NCBI RefSeq assembly: GCF_002150735.1 | Contig: NZ_MUKA01000098.1 | Span: forward strand, 1-44,065 | From: Streptomyces africanus | GTDB taxonomy: Bacteria; Actinomycetota; Actinomycetes; Streptomycetales; Streptomycetaceae | Direction: 5' to 3' | Length of the DNA: 44,065 bases | Shown: piece by piece, positions 8,319-16,749 of the stretch | How positions within the stretch are numbered: the stretch's first letter is position 1 | Layout: each line of letters starts with the position of its first letter | Made by a program: the position numbers and the translations under genes | The notes under the pieces: generated by a model | What the model was told of the DNA's origin: nothing | Seen by the model: only the letters and a program-made list of their open reading frames with translations | Database searches by the model: none

Positions 8319-9782
8319 ATGGCAACGACCGCGGACCGCACCGCCGTACGGGCCGCCGCCCTGCACGACCTGCTCCCGCCGGTCACCCGGCGCCGTACCC
8401 GGATCGGACTGGTCGCCGGCGGACTCGGCACGTACTGGCCGCAGTTCCCCGGGCTCCTCCCGCAGCTGCAGGAGTCGGCCGCCTACGTCGCCGAGCGCTT
8501 CCGGGACATGGACGCGGAGGTGACCGACGCCGGGTTCGTCTCCGACGCCCGGGAAGGAGCGCGCGCCGCCGAGCAGTTGCGCAAGGCCGACTGCGACCTG
8601 ATCGTGCTGTTCCTGACGACGTACCTCACCTCGTCGATGGTGCTGCCGATCGCGCAGCGCTCGCACACGCCGGTCCTGGTCATCGACCTCCAGCCGACCG
8701 AGAGGATGGACCACGCCTCCTTCGACACCGGCGCCTGGCTGGCCTACTGCGGCCAGTGCCCCGTCCCCGAGGTCGGCAACGTCTTCCGGCGCGCCGGCAT
8801 CCCCTTCCGGTCGGTCTCGGGCTGGCTGCGGCAGGAGTCCGCCTGGCGGCGCATCGAACAGTGGATCCGGGCCGCGCACATCCGCGCCGCGCTCCGGCAC
8901 GCCCGGCACGGCCTCATGGGACACGTGTACCCCGGCATGCTCGACGTGCAGACCGATCCGACGCTGCTGTCCACGACGTTCGGCTCGCACGTGGAGGTGC
9001 TGGAGTTCGACGACCTGCGGCACCGGGTGGAGCGCGTGACCGAGCAGGAGACCCGGGAGCGGATGGCGCTCGCCCGGCAGGTCTTCACCCTCGACGACAG
9101 TGTCGTGGAGGAGGACTTCGCCTGGGGCGCGACCGTTTCGGTCGCCCTCGACCGGCTCGTGGCGGACTTCCAGCTCGACAGCCTCGCGTACTACCACCGG
9201 GGCCTCGACGGGGAGCTGCACGAGCGGCTCGGTGCCGGCATGATCCTGGGTGCCTCCCTGCTCACGGCCCGGGGCGTGCCGGCGGCCGGGGAGTACGAAC
9301 TGCGCACCAGCGTCGCCCAGCTCGCCTCCCAGAGCGTCGGTGCCGGAGGCTCCTTCACCGAGATCCAGGCCCTGAACTTCGAGGACGGCGTCGTGGAGAT
9401 GGGCCACGACGGACCCGCCCACCTCGCGGTCAGCGCCCGCGACCCCCTGCTGCGCGGGCTCGGCGTCTACCACGGCAAACGCGGCTGGGGCGTGAGCGTC
9501 GAGTTCGACGTCCAGCACGGGCCCGTCACCCTGCTCGGCCTCGGCCAGGACGCCGACGGCAGTCTGTCCTTCGTCACCTCCGAGGGCACCGTCGTACCGG
9601 GACCCCTGCTGGAGATCGGCAACACCACCAGCCGCGTCGACTTCGGCCGCGACCCCGGGGAATGGGTGGACGCGTGGAGCGCCACGGGTGTCGGCCACCA
9701 CTGGTCCCTCGCGGTCGGCCACCACGCGGCCGACTTCAGGGCGGCGGCGAGCCTGCTGGGCATCGACCACCGCCACGTGTGA
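8319..9782 (+). CDS. L-fucose/L-arabinose isomerase-family protein
   Basis: A 487-residue protein starting at ATG 8319, with AAGGAG 8 bases upstream. The N-terminal half has the Rossmann-like pattern of sugar isomerases (RIGLVAGGLGTYWPQFPGL, then CDLIVLFLTTYLTSSMVLP). The C-terminal half carries Glu/Asp/His clusters (AAGEYELRT, NFEDGVVEMGHDGPAH) in the place where AraA/FucI enzymes bind Mn2+. The expected reaction is aldose to ketose isomerisation of a 6-deoxy-hexose or pentose. L-rhamnose isomerases usually belong to other families, so coupling with a GH106-like enzyme raises the question of which sugar is released. It is the second gene of the MFS operon. No kinase or aldolase for the following steps is present here, so they must be encoded elsewhere. 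A non-isomerase function is possible. Confidence 0.75.
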   Translation: MATTADRTAVRAAALHDLLPPVTRRRTRIGLVAGGLGTYWPQFPGLLPQLQESAAYVAERFRDMDAEVTDAGFVSDAREGARAAEQLRKADCDLIVLFLTTYLTSSMVLPIAQRSHTPVLVIDLQPTERMDHASFDTGAWLAYCGQCPVPEVGNVFRRAGIPFRSVSGWLRQESAWRRIEQWIRAAHIRAALRHARHGLMGHVYPGMLDVQTDPTLLSTTFGSHVEVLEFDDLRHRVERVTEQETRERMALARQVFTLDDSVVEEDFAWGATVSVALDRLVADFQLDSLAYYHRGLDGELHERLGAGMILGASLLTARGVPAAGEYELRTSVAQLASQSVGAGGSFTEIQALNFEDGVVEMGHDGPAHLAVSARDPLLRGLGVYHGKRGWGVSVEFDVQHGPVTLLGLGQDADGSLSFVTSEGTVVPGPLLEIGNTTSRVDFGRDPGEWVDAWSATGVGHHWSLAVGHHAADFRAAASLLGIDHRHV

Positions 9783-9804
9783 CAGGGAGCGGGGTGCCAC
9801 CCCC

Positions 9805-10104
9805 GTGATGGGCGTCGCCCCCCCCAGTGACGGGTGCCGCCCGCTGTGACCGGTGCCGCGCCCGTGACAGGCCTCCCGTGATGGGTGCCCCTCCCGTGAC
9901 GGGGGCCGTCCCCGAGACGGGTGTCGCCCCGTGACGGGTGTCGCTCCGTGATGGGTGTCGCCCCGTGATGGGTGTCTCCCTGTAACCGGTGCCGTCCGCC
10001 TGTCTGTTGTCGTCCCCGTGACGTGTCCTCCCGGTGACGGGTGCCGCCCCGTGACGGGCCCCGTGATGGGTGTCGCCCCCGCCCCCAAATGGGTGCGGGC
10101 ACCG
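9805..10104. repeat. Degenerate 17-bp tandem repeat array (minisatellite-like)
   Basis: The 515 bases between the isomerase and the antiporter hold about 17 head-to-tail copies of a unit close to GTGAYGGGTGYCGCCCC. Units starting at 9914, 9931, 9948, 9965 and 9982 are exactly 17 bases apart; others vary from 12 to about 26 bases. Each unit has a small dyad (GGGY-GTC-GCCC). Because 17 is not a multiple of three and stops occur, a coding repeat is unlikely. The remaining gap (about 10105-10297) contains a strong Shine-Dalgarno-like AAGGAGGAG near 10226 that no start codon follows at a suitable distance. I recognise no gene in it. Confidence 0.85.
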
Positions 10105-10297
10105 ATGGTGACGGGCCCGGGGCCCGTGTGAGGCTGGCAACGTCGGCGAGGATCGGGCCGGTTGTCATGACCGGGGCCTCGGCCGGCGCCGAGACGCGCA
10201 CGACGCCGTCCGACCCAGCCCCACGAAGGAGGAGCCCTTATCCATCCCCGCACGGTGAAACGATCCGCCCCCTGCGCGCCCGCGAAGGCGGTGACCC

Positions 10298-11572
10298 GTG
10301 GGACACGCTGACAGCCTCCTCGCCATGGGCGGTGCCTTCCTGGCCGCCGCCTTCCTCGCCCGCCTCGGCGGCAGGATCGGACTCCCGACGATTCCGCTGT
10401 TCATGCTCGCGGGCATCCTGCTCGGCCCGCACACCCCGGGCCTGGTCATCGTCGAGGACGCACACGACTTCGAGATGCTCTCCGCGCTCGGCCTGGTGCT
10501 GCTGCTGTTCTACCTGGGCCTGGAGTTCCACCTCGACGACCTCAGGAGCGGCGGCCGCCGTCTGCTGACGGCCGGCGGCATCTATCTGCTGCTCAACGTC
10601 GGCGCGGGTCTGGTCTTTGGGTTCGCCCTGGGCTGGGGCCTGAGGGAGGCGCTGGTGCTCGCCGGTGTCCTGGGGATCTCCTCGTCCGCCATCGTCACCA
10701 AGATCCTCATCGACCAGGGCCGCATCGGCCGCCCGGAGACCCGCCTCATCCTGGGCGTCATCGTGGTCGAGGACATCTTCCTGGCCCTCTACCTCGCCGC
10801 GCTCCAGCCGGTCATCAGCGGCGCCCAGGGCGTCGGCGACATGGTCCTCCAGGGCGCCAAGGCCTTCGGATTCCTGCTGCTGCTCGCTGCCGCGGCCCGC
10901 TACGGCAGCCGGCTGGTCGGGCGCCTCATCGCCACCCGCGACAACGAGCTGCTCGTCATCAGCTTCCTCGGCGCGGCCGTCCTCGTTGCGGGAGTCGCCG
11001 AGGTCCTCGGAGTGGCCGACGCCATCGGCGCGTTCATGGTCGGCCTGATCCTGGCCGGCACGCCCTCCGGCCCGCGCATCCGGGAGCTCGTGCATCCGCT
11101 GCGCGACGCCTTCGCGGCGATCTTCTTCTTCGCCTTCGGGCTCTCCATCGACCCCGGCGACATCGTCTCCGTCGTCGGCCCGGTCACCGCGGCAGCGGTC
11201 CTGACCGTCGTCATGAACGTGGCCGCGGGACTCCTCGTCGCCCGCGTGTACCGCTACGGCACCGAGCCCGCCGCCGAGATCGCCACCACCCTCGTGGCCC
11301 GCGGAGAGTTCGCGCTGATCCTGGCCGCCATGGCCGCCAGCGCCGGACTCGACGCCCGGCTCGCCCCGTTCATCGCCGGGTACGTCCTCGTCCTCGCGAT
11401 CCTCGGCCCCATCGCCGCCGGCCAGGCGCATCTGCTCGCCCGCGCGCTCCGGGCGGCCCAGGACCTCCTGCCCGGCCGCACGGCCCCGTCGTACGACACG
11501 GAGCCGCGCTCCCCGTACGACAGCACACCGTCGTCCGCCACCGCCGCTCTGCCGGCCGAGGCCGAGCGGTAG
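10298..11572 (+). CDS. CPA2-family cation/proton antiporter (KefB-like membrane domain)
   Basis: A 424-residue membrane protein with about twelve hydrophobic helices, starting at GTG 10298 with GAAGG 10 bases upstream. LGPHTPGLV and LLLFYLGLEFHLDDL near residues 40-75, GISSSAIVTKIL at about 125, and FFFAFGLSIDPGDI at about 270 are typical of the Na+/H+ exchanger domain of CPA2 transporters (KefB/KhtU type). It should exchange K+ or Na+ for protons at the plasma membrane. The C-terminus ends in a short hydrophilic tail without a TrkA-N domain. In actinobacteria such antiporters are commonly preceded by a small TrkA-C regulatory subunit gene. None is seen here, the space upstream being the 17-bp repeat array. 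Confidence 0.88.
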   Translation: MGHADSLLAMGGAFLAAAFLARLGGRIGLPTIPLFMLAGILLGPHTPGLVIVEDAHDFEMLSALGLVLLLFYLGLEFHLDDLRSGGRRLLTAGGIYLLLNVGAGLVFGFALGWGLREALVLAGVLGISSSAIVTKILIDQGRIGRPETRLILGVIVVEDIFLALYLAALQPVISGAQGVGDMVLQGAKAFGFLLLLAAAARYGSRLVGRLIATRDNELLVISFLGAAVLVAGVAEVLGVADAIGAFMVGLILAGTPSGPRIRELVHPLRDAFAAIFFFAFGLSIDPGDIVSVVGPVTAAAVLTVVMNVAAGLLVARVYRYGTEPAAEIATTLVARGEFALILAAMAASAGLDARLAPFIAGYVLVLAILGPIAAGQAHLLARALRAAQDLLPGRTAPSYDTEPRSPYDSTPSSATAALPAEAER

Positions 11573-11619
11573 GGGTGTCCCGGCACACCCTCGTCCGCAC
11601 GCGCGGCTCTCGTCGTGGC

Positions 11620-11657
11620 TGGTCGCGCAGTTCCCCGCGCCCCCTGAAGGGGCGCGG
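11620..11657. repeat. Streptomyces intergenic hairpin repeat, terminator-like
   Basis: GGTCGCGCAGTTCCCCGCGC begins at 11621, followed by a 9-bp stem (CCGCGCCCC 11635-11643, GGGGCGCGG 11649-11657) with a 5-base loop. This is a recurring intergenic element of Streptomyces chromosomes. It sits downstream of the antiporter stop and probably ends its transcript. Confidence 0.7.
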
Positions 11658-11768
11658 CGTTCGTACGGGGCGGCCACCGGGAAGGATGGGTGTGGGCCCC
11701 ATGACGGACGCCGCTGGAGGGGAAAGCCGAAGCCCTGGTGAGACCGGCCGCGCCGCGAAGGAGAAGCC

Positions 11769-12056
11769 GTGCCCCAGTCCGAAGACGCGCGTCTCGTCGA
11801 CCTCGAAGCACGCCTCGAGCGGGAGGATCCCAGGTTCACCCGGGCCATGAGAGCCGGCCGCCCGGCCCGGCCCCGGGAGTACCGGCGTACCGGAGCCTGG
11901 TGGGCCCTGGCCCTCGGCGTGGCCGTCCTGGGCTCCGGCATCGCCCTGGCACAGGGGCTGCTCATCGCCACCGGGCTGGTTCTCGTCGGCATGGCGGCCC
12001 AGCTGGTCGACCCGGACCCGAGCCGCCTGGGCCGGCAGAGGCGGAGGCGATGGTGA
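11769..12056 (+). CDS. DUF3040 membrane protein
   Basis: A 95-residue protein starting at GTG 11769, with AAGGAG 5 bases upstream. The N-terminal segment DARLVDLEARLEREDPRFTRAM is the DUF3040 signature found in many actinobacteria. Two hydrophobic segments follow (residues about 43-62 and 64-78), then a basic tail RLGRQRRRRW, so the protein is probably a small two-helix membrane protein. Its function is unknown. It stands alone between the antiporter and the His-rich protein gene. Confidence 0.8.
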   Translation: MPQSEDARLVDLEARLEREDPRFTRAMRAGRPARPREYRRTGAWWALALGVAVLGSGIALAQGLLIATGLVLVGMAAQLVDPDPSRLGRQRRRRW

Positions 12057-12231
12057 CGCGCGGCGGAGTGTCCCCGACCGGGGCGAATGCCGCCGTCAGG
12101 GTGGGGTTGTAACCCGTGTGAACGCCCTGGATGGTGGGACGGCCCCGCGTGACTGACGGTGGTTCACGTCAAGGCCGGTCTCGTGAGCTGGCGAGGCGTC
12201 AGCGCCCGGCCCGCGACGGAAGGACTCACCG

Positions 12232-12909
12232 ATGCGCTCTGCCCGCATGCTGCTCGCGACGGCCACGGCCACGGCCGCCCTCGCGATCGCCGCACCCGCC
12301 GCCTACGCCCAGGCGATGGGTGACTGGGACCACGACAACACTTCTAACAGCAGGGAGCACCACAAGGACGGCAAACACGACGAGCCGCGCGGCGGTATGC
12401 ACACGGGTGGCGGAGCCCTGGCCGCGGTGACCGCGGACGACGGGGACGACCCGGACCACCGCAAGGACGGCGAGCACGGCAAGCATGAGGAGCACGCCAA
12501 GGACGAGGACCACGGGAAGGACTCCGAGCACGGCGACAAGCACCACAAGCCGCACGGCGGGATGGACACGGGCAGCGGAGCCCTGGCCGCGGTGAACTCC
12601 GACGACGACTGGGACCAGGACTCCCTCGGGGACGACGAGCGCGGCGAGGACTCCTGGGGCGACAAGCAGGACGAGGACCCCTGGGGCGACAAGCAGGAGG
12701 ACCACGGCAAGGAGGAGGACCACGGCAAGCACGACAACGGCTCGTGGCAGGGCGACAAGCACGACAAGCCGCACGGGGGCATGCACACCGGTGGCGGCGC
12801 ACTGGCCGCGGGACCGGCCGTGACGGCCGGCGGTCTCGCGGTACTGGCGGTGGCCGGCACCGGCCTGTACGCACTGCGCCGCCAGAAGGCCTCCCGGGGC
12901 GCGGTATGA
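12232..12909 (+). CDS. His/Asp/Glu-rich secreted membrane-anchored protein with three PHGGMHTGGGALAA repeats
   Basis: A 225-residue protein starting at ATG 12232, with a ribosome site (GGAAGGA) about 7 bases upstream. It has a signal peptide (residues 1-26, cleavage near AYA-QA) and a C-terminal hydrophobic helix (about 196-215) followed by LRRQKASR, so it should be exported and held in the membrane. Between these lies a very hydrophilic region dominated by D, E, H, K and G. A 15-residue motif occurs three times: PRGGMHTGGGALAAV (52-66), PHGGMDTGSGALAAV (107-121) and PHGGMHTGGGALAAG (180-194). A WGDKQ repeat lies near 142-155. A class F sortase is encoded 123 bases downstream; similar small proteins are found beside such sortases in streptomycetes. 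The composition suggests metal binding, but there is no proof. Whether the sortase processes it is unknown. Confidence 0.8.
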   Translation: MRSARMLLATATATAALAIAAPAAYAQAMGDWDHDNTSNSREHHKDGKHDEPRGGMHTGGGALAAVTADDGDDPDHRKDGEHGKHEEHAKDEDHGKDSEHGDKHHKPHGGMDTGSGALAAVNSDDDWDQDSLGDDERGEDSWGDKQDEDPWGDKQEDHGKEEDHGKHDNGSWQGDKHDKPHGGMHTGGGALAAGPAVTAGGLAVLAVAGTGLYALRRQKASRGAV

Positions 12910-13032
12910 CCGAGGCCTGACCTCGTAGCCGCCGTGGCCGCCGCACGTGCTCCTCGCGTCGCGGCGGCCCGGCTCGTCCCCCCCCGCGTGCCGTCTCCGT
13001 TCCGCTGCCGTGCCCGAATGAGGTGGTCTCCG

Positions 13033-13749
13033 ATGGCAGCCAGCCCCCTTCTCCCTGCCGAGCCCGGCCTCCCGCCGTCGAGGCGGCGATTCCGTACCGT
13101 CATGACGGTCCTGTGGAGTCTCGCCGCCCTGGTCCTGACCGTGAGCATGGTCGCCGGCCGTGGTGAGTCGTCGTCCGACACCGGCGGCCCGCCGCACGCC
13201 CCGCCGGCCGTCTCGCAGGCCGCACCCGCCGTGCCCGACGCGCCGCCCTCGTCCCCAGCACCGCACCGGACCGACGCGTCCGGGGCCGGACCCCATCTGC
13301 CACGGTCCCGGCCGGTCCGCCTGTACATCCCCAAGATCTCCGTGAACGCGCCCTTCACCGACCTCGTCATCGGCCGTTCAGGTCAGCTCCAACCGCCTCC
13401 GGCCCACGACACCAACCTCGTCGGCTGGTACGCCAAGGGCGTCTCGCCCGGCGAGGCCGGAACCGCGATCATCGCCGGGCACGTGGACACCGCGACGTCA
13501 CCGGCCGTGTTCGCGGGGCTCAGCGAGCTGAGGAAGGGCGACCGGTTCCACGTGGCGCGAGCCGACGGCAGCAGGGCGACCTTCGTGGTCGACGACGCGG
13601 AATCCTTCGAGAAGGACGAGTTCCCCAGCGAGCGCGTGTACCGCGACACCCCGGACGCCCAGGTCCGGCTCATCACATGCTCGGGCCCCTACGACCGTCA
13701 GGCCCGGGACTACACCGAGAACCTGGTCGTCTTCGCCCACCTCGTGTGA
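13033..13749 (+). CDS. Class F sortase
   Basis: A 238-residue protein starting at ATG 13033, preceded by GAGGTGG. The ATG at 13018 lacks a ribosome site. A hydrophobic N-terminal anchor (residues about 22-41) follows the basic stretch SRRRFR, then a Pro/Ala-rich linker (48-95) and the sortase fold (about 96-238). The catalytic triad of the family is visible: His150 in IIAGHVDT, Cys216 in LITCSGPYD, and Arg225 in RQARDYTEN. Class F sortases of actinobacteria are short transpeptidases with a class-specific TCSG-type Cys motif and mostly unknown substrates. It follows the His-rich repeat protein on the same strand, and the two may form a unit. No LPXTG-type sorting signal is present in that neighbour, so a canonical substrate is not seen here. 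Confidence 0.88.
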   Translation: MAASPLLPAEPGLPPSRRRFRTVMTVLWSLAALVLTVSMVAGRGESSSDTGGPPHAPPAVSQAAPAVPDAPPSSPAPHRTDASGAGPHLPRSRPVRLYIPKISVNAPFTDLVIGRSGQLQPPPAHDTNLVGWYAKGVSPGEAGTAIIAGHVDTATSPAVFAGLSELRKGDRFHVARADGSRATFVVDDAESFEKDEFPSERVYRDTPDAQVRLITCSGPYDRQARDYTENLVVFAHLV

Positions 13750-13836
13750 CTTCCGGGTCCCCGGCCCTGACGTGGTGTTTTAAAGTGTCTGCCACCAGTT
13801 CAGGCGACTGAGGGACCTGTGAGGTATTCGCGAACC

Positions 13837-15735
13837 ATGACGACCGAAACGTTTGAGTTCCAGGTAGAGGCACGTCAGCTGCTCCAGCTGATGATCCACT
13901 CGGTCTACTCGAACAAGGATGTCTTCCTGCGGGAGCTCGTCTCCAACGCCTCCGACGCGCTGGACAAGCTGCGCCTGGAGAAGCTGCGGGACGACTCGCT
14001 CGACGCCGACGTGTCCGACCTGCACATCGAGATCGACGTCGACAAGGACGCCCGGACCCTCACCGTGCGGGACAACGGCATCGGGATGTCGTACGACGAG
14101 GTCGGACAGCTCATCGGCACCATCGCCAACTCGGGCACGGCCCGTTTCCTGAAGGAGCTGCGGGAGGCCCAGGACGGGGCCGGCGCCGAGGGGCTCATCG
14201 GCCAGTTCGGCGTCGGCTTCTACTCCGGCTTCATGGTGGCGGACGAGGTGACGCTGCTGACCCGGCGCGCCGGCGAGAGCCAGGGGACGCGCTGGACGTC
14301 GCGCGGCGAGTCGACGTACACGCTGGACAAGGTCGAGGACGCCCCGCAGGGCACCTCCGTGACGCTCCACCTCAAGCCCGCCGACCCGGAGAACCAGCTC
14401 CACGACTACACCTCGCCGTGGACGATCAGGGAGATCGTCAAGCGGTACTCGGACTTCATCACCTGGCCCATCCGGATGGTCCCGGAGAAGGGCGACGGCG
14501 AGGACGCGCCCGAGCCCGAGACGCTGAACTCCATGAAGGCCCTGTGGGCGCGGTCGCGCTACGAGGTGTCCGACGACGAGTACCACGAGCTCTACAAGCA
14601 CATCAGCCACGACTGGCGCGAGCCGCTGGAGACGATCCGGCTCCAGGCCGAGGGCACCTTCGAGTACCAGGCCCTGCTCTTCGTGCCCTCGCACGCCCCG
14701 CACGACCTGTTCACGCGGGACTTCAAGCGCGGCGTCCAGCTGTACGTGAAGCGCGTCTTCATCATGGACGACTGCGAGGCGCTGCTGCCGCCCTACCTCC
14801 GCTTCGTCAAGGGCGTCGTCGACGCGCAGGACCTCTCGCTCAACGTCTCCCGCGAGATCCTCCAGCAGGACCGGCACATCCGGATGATGCAGCGCCGGCT
14901 GACGAAGAAGGTCCTCTCCACGGTCAAGGAGATCAAGACCAAGGACGCCGACCGCTACGCCACGTTCTGGCGGGAGTTCGGCACCGTCCTGAAGGAGGGC
15001 CTGGTCACCGACTCCGAGAACCGGGACGCCATCCTCGCCGTCGCGTCGTTCGCCACCACGCACGCCGAGGACGAGCCGACCACCCTCGCGCAGTACGTGG
15101 AGCGGATGAAGGACGGCCAGGAGGACATCTACTACATCACCGGCGAGTCCCGGCAGAGCATCGAGAACTCCCCGCACATGGAGGCGTTCCGGGACAAGGG
15201 CATCGAGGTCCTGCTGCTCACCGACGCGGTCGACGAGGTGTGGGTCGACGCCGTCGGCGAGTACGAGGGCAAGAAGCTGCGCTCCGTCGCCAAGGGCGAG
15301 ATCGACCTCGACGGCGAGAAGGACGAGAAGGCCGGCGGGGAGCGGGAGAAGCAGGCCGAGGAGTACGCCGGACTGCTCGGCTGGATGCGTGAGCAGCTGG
15401 ACGAGGACATCAAGGAGGTGCGCCTGTCGGCGCGGCTCACCGTCTCCCCGGCCTGTGTCGTCTCGGACGCGCACGACCTGACCCCGGCCCTGGAGAACAT
15501 GTACCGGGCGATGGGCCAGGAGGTGCCGCGCACCAAGCGGATCCTCGAACTCAACCCCGGCCACCCGCTGGTGAAGAACCTGAACCAGGCGTACCAGGAG
15601 CGCGAGGACCGCTCGGGCCTCGTGGAGTCCGCCGAGCTGCTCCACACGCTGGCGGTGCTCGCCGAGGGCGGCCAGCCCAAGGATCCCGCGCGCTTCGTCA
15701 AGCTGGTGGCCGACCGCCTGGAGCGCACGCTGTAG
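13837..15735 (+). CDS. htpG: Molecular chaperone HtpG (Hsp90)
   Basis: A 632-residue protein, the usual length for bacterial Hsp90. I chose ATG 13837 because the protein then starts [16 protein letters not shown], as in known HtpG proteins. A GTG at 13819 would add six residues. The GHKL ATPase motifs are present: [20 protein letters not shown] (about 22-41), DNGIGM (about 84-89), GTIANSGT and GQFGVGFYS. The middle domain (about 225-450) includes [19 protein letters not shown], and the C-terminal dimerisation domain ends near DRLERTL. It is an ATP-driven cytoplasmic chaperone involved in stress tolerance. It stands alone, 87 bases after the sortase and tail to tail with tatA. A T/A-rich stretch (TTTTAAAGT near 13778-13786) could be part of its promoter, but I see no matching -35. 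Confidence 0.97.
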
Positions 15736-15747
15736 GCAGGGAGAGGA

Positions 15748-15978
15748 TCAGCGGGGGTCCGGGGCGTCCGCAGCCCGCGCGCCGGGCGGGACGATCTCGC
15801 CCTGGACCACCCGTGGCGCGGGGGCCGTCCCGGCCTCCTCGTCCTTCGCGGCGCGTGCCTCGGCCTTGAGGATGCGGGCGGACTTGCCGGCCGACCGGGC
15901 CAGCTCGGGCAGCTTCTTCGCCCCGATCACGGCTATGACGACGATGAGGAGGATCGCGAGCTCGCTCAGTCCGAACAT
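15748..15978 (-). CDS. tatA: TatA/TatE-family twin-arginine translocase subunit
   Basis: A 76-residue protein starting at ATG 15978, with AAAGGACAGGAC upstream. Longer in-frame versions add a sequence with no family similarity. The layout is classic for TatA: a short N-terminal transmembrane helix (MFGLSELAILLIVVIAVIG), a hinge, then an amphipathic helix with conserved KKLPELARSAGKSARILKAE and a charged flexible tail. TatA forms the oligomeric pore of the Tat pathway with TatB and TatC, which are not encoded here, so this may be an extra copy beside the main tatAC genes. It is convergent with htpG, with only 12 bases between the stops and no clear terminator hairpin. Confidence 0.88.
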   Translation of the reverse strand: MFGLSELAILLIVVIAVIGAKKLPELARSAGKSARILKAEARAAKDEEAGTAPAPRVVQGEIVPPGARAADAPDPR

Positions 15979-16169
15979 GATGTCCTGTCCTTTCTCGCCC
16001 GGGCCGGGCACGGCCTGAGCGTATAGGGCGGGGAGCCCCCTTGTGATCCCCGCCCTCGGTAGGTCCCCAGCCCTCATCCCGGTCCGACGCAAGATCATCC
16101 GTGCGCCCGATGCCGCCTTCCAGGGGCGGGAGCGACCATGCTGGTGGAGACCTGCCGAAGGAGCGCATC

Positions 16170-16679
16170 ATGTCGTACCCCGAGTACCCGGAGTCCCGCT
16201 ACCACGGCGACAAGGGCGAGGTGAACGCGGTTTTCCGCCCGGCCGACACCCCGCCGGACATCTCCTCGCCCGGCGGCGCCACCCACTACCTCGCCACCAC
16301 CGAGTCGACGGGCGGCGAATTCGGCCTGTACAAGGTGGAGTTGGGTGCACGGTCCGCTGGAGCCAAGACGCACTTCCACAAGGCGATGTCGGAGTCCTTC
16401 TACATCCTCTCCGGCGAACTGCAGCTGTACAACGGCGAAAGGTGGGTCACGGGCCGCGCGGGTGACTTCCTGTACGTACCGGTCGGCGGCCTGCACGCCT
16501 TCAAGAACGTGACCGACGAGCCCATGTCCATGCTCCTGCTCTTCTCCCCGGGCGCCCCACGCGAGGAGTACTTCCAGCGGGTCGCGGAGATGACACAGCG
16601 CGGTGGCGAGGAACTCAAGCAGTTCCGCATCCGGCACGACAGCTACTTCGTGGAGGACTTCGAGCCCGGGGCGGAGTAG
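16170..16679 (+). CDS. Cupin-domain protein
   Basis: A 169-residue protein starting at ATG 16170, with AAGGAG 7 bases upstream. Both cupin motifs are clear: motif 1 KTHFHKAMSESFYILSGELQ (residues about 68-87) gives two His and one Glu metal ligands, and motif 2 GDFLYVPVGGLHAFKN (about 98-113) gives the third His. It is a single-domain cupin with a C-terminal helical tail (EEYFQRVAEMTQRGGEELKQF), as in small cupins of unknown reaction. A metal-bound active site is expected; the substrate is not evident. It stands alone and ends in a strong hairpin. Confidence 0.85.
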   Translation: MSYPEYPESRYHGDKGEVNAVFRPADTPPDISSPGGATHYLATTESTGGEFGLYKVELGARSAGAKTHFHKAMSESFYILSGELQLYNGERWVTGRAGDFLYVPVGGLHAFKNVTDEPMSMLLLFSPGAPREEYFQRVAEMTQRGGEELKQFRIRHDSYFVEDFEPGAE

Positions 16680-16693
16680 TTCGTCCCGCAGGC

Positions 16694-16730
16694 CGGTTGC
16701 GGAGGAGAACCGCTCGCTCCTCCGCAACCG
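16694..16730. terminator. Bidirectional terminator hairpin
   Basis: A perfect 13-bp inverted repeat (CGGTTGCGGAGGA at 16694-16706, its complement at 16718-16730) with an 11-base loop sits between the convergent cupin and GH39-like genes. No U-tract follows, as is usual for Streptomyces terminators. Confidence 0.75.
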
Positions 16731-16749
16731 CCTCCGGTCGGTGTGCGGT

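Noticed and set aside
7022..9782. A complete fucose or rhamnose catabolic operon
   Set aside because: Only a transporter and an isomerase-like gene are present; no kinase or aldolase is seen, so I did not name the pathway.
9805..10104. CRISPR array
   Set aside because: Repeats are head to tail without unique spacers, and no cas genes are present.
8214..10253. 679-codon minus-strand frame over the isomerase and the repeat array
   Set aside because: Shadow of the isomerase gene in high-GC DNA. The part over the 17-bp array gives TPVTGRHPSRG-type repeats only because the DNA repeats; no ribosome site or family pattern.
10255..10311. 18-codon leader peptide ORF overlapping the antiporter start
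   Set aside because: Its GTG is too far from the AAGGAGGAG site, and the translation has no feature that supports a peptide.
13759..13790. Heat-shock (HrcA/CIRCE or HspR) operator before htpG
   Set aside because: Neither a CIRCE inverted repeat nor an HAIR-type sequence can be seen, only an A/T-rich patch.
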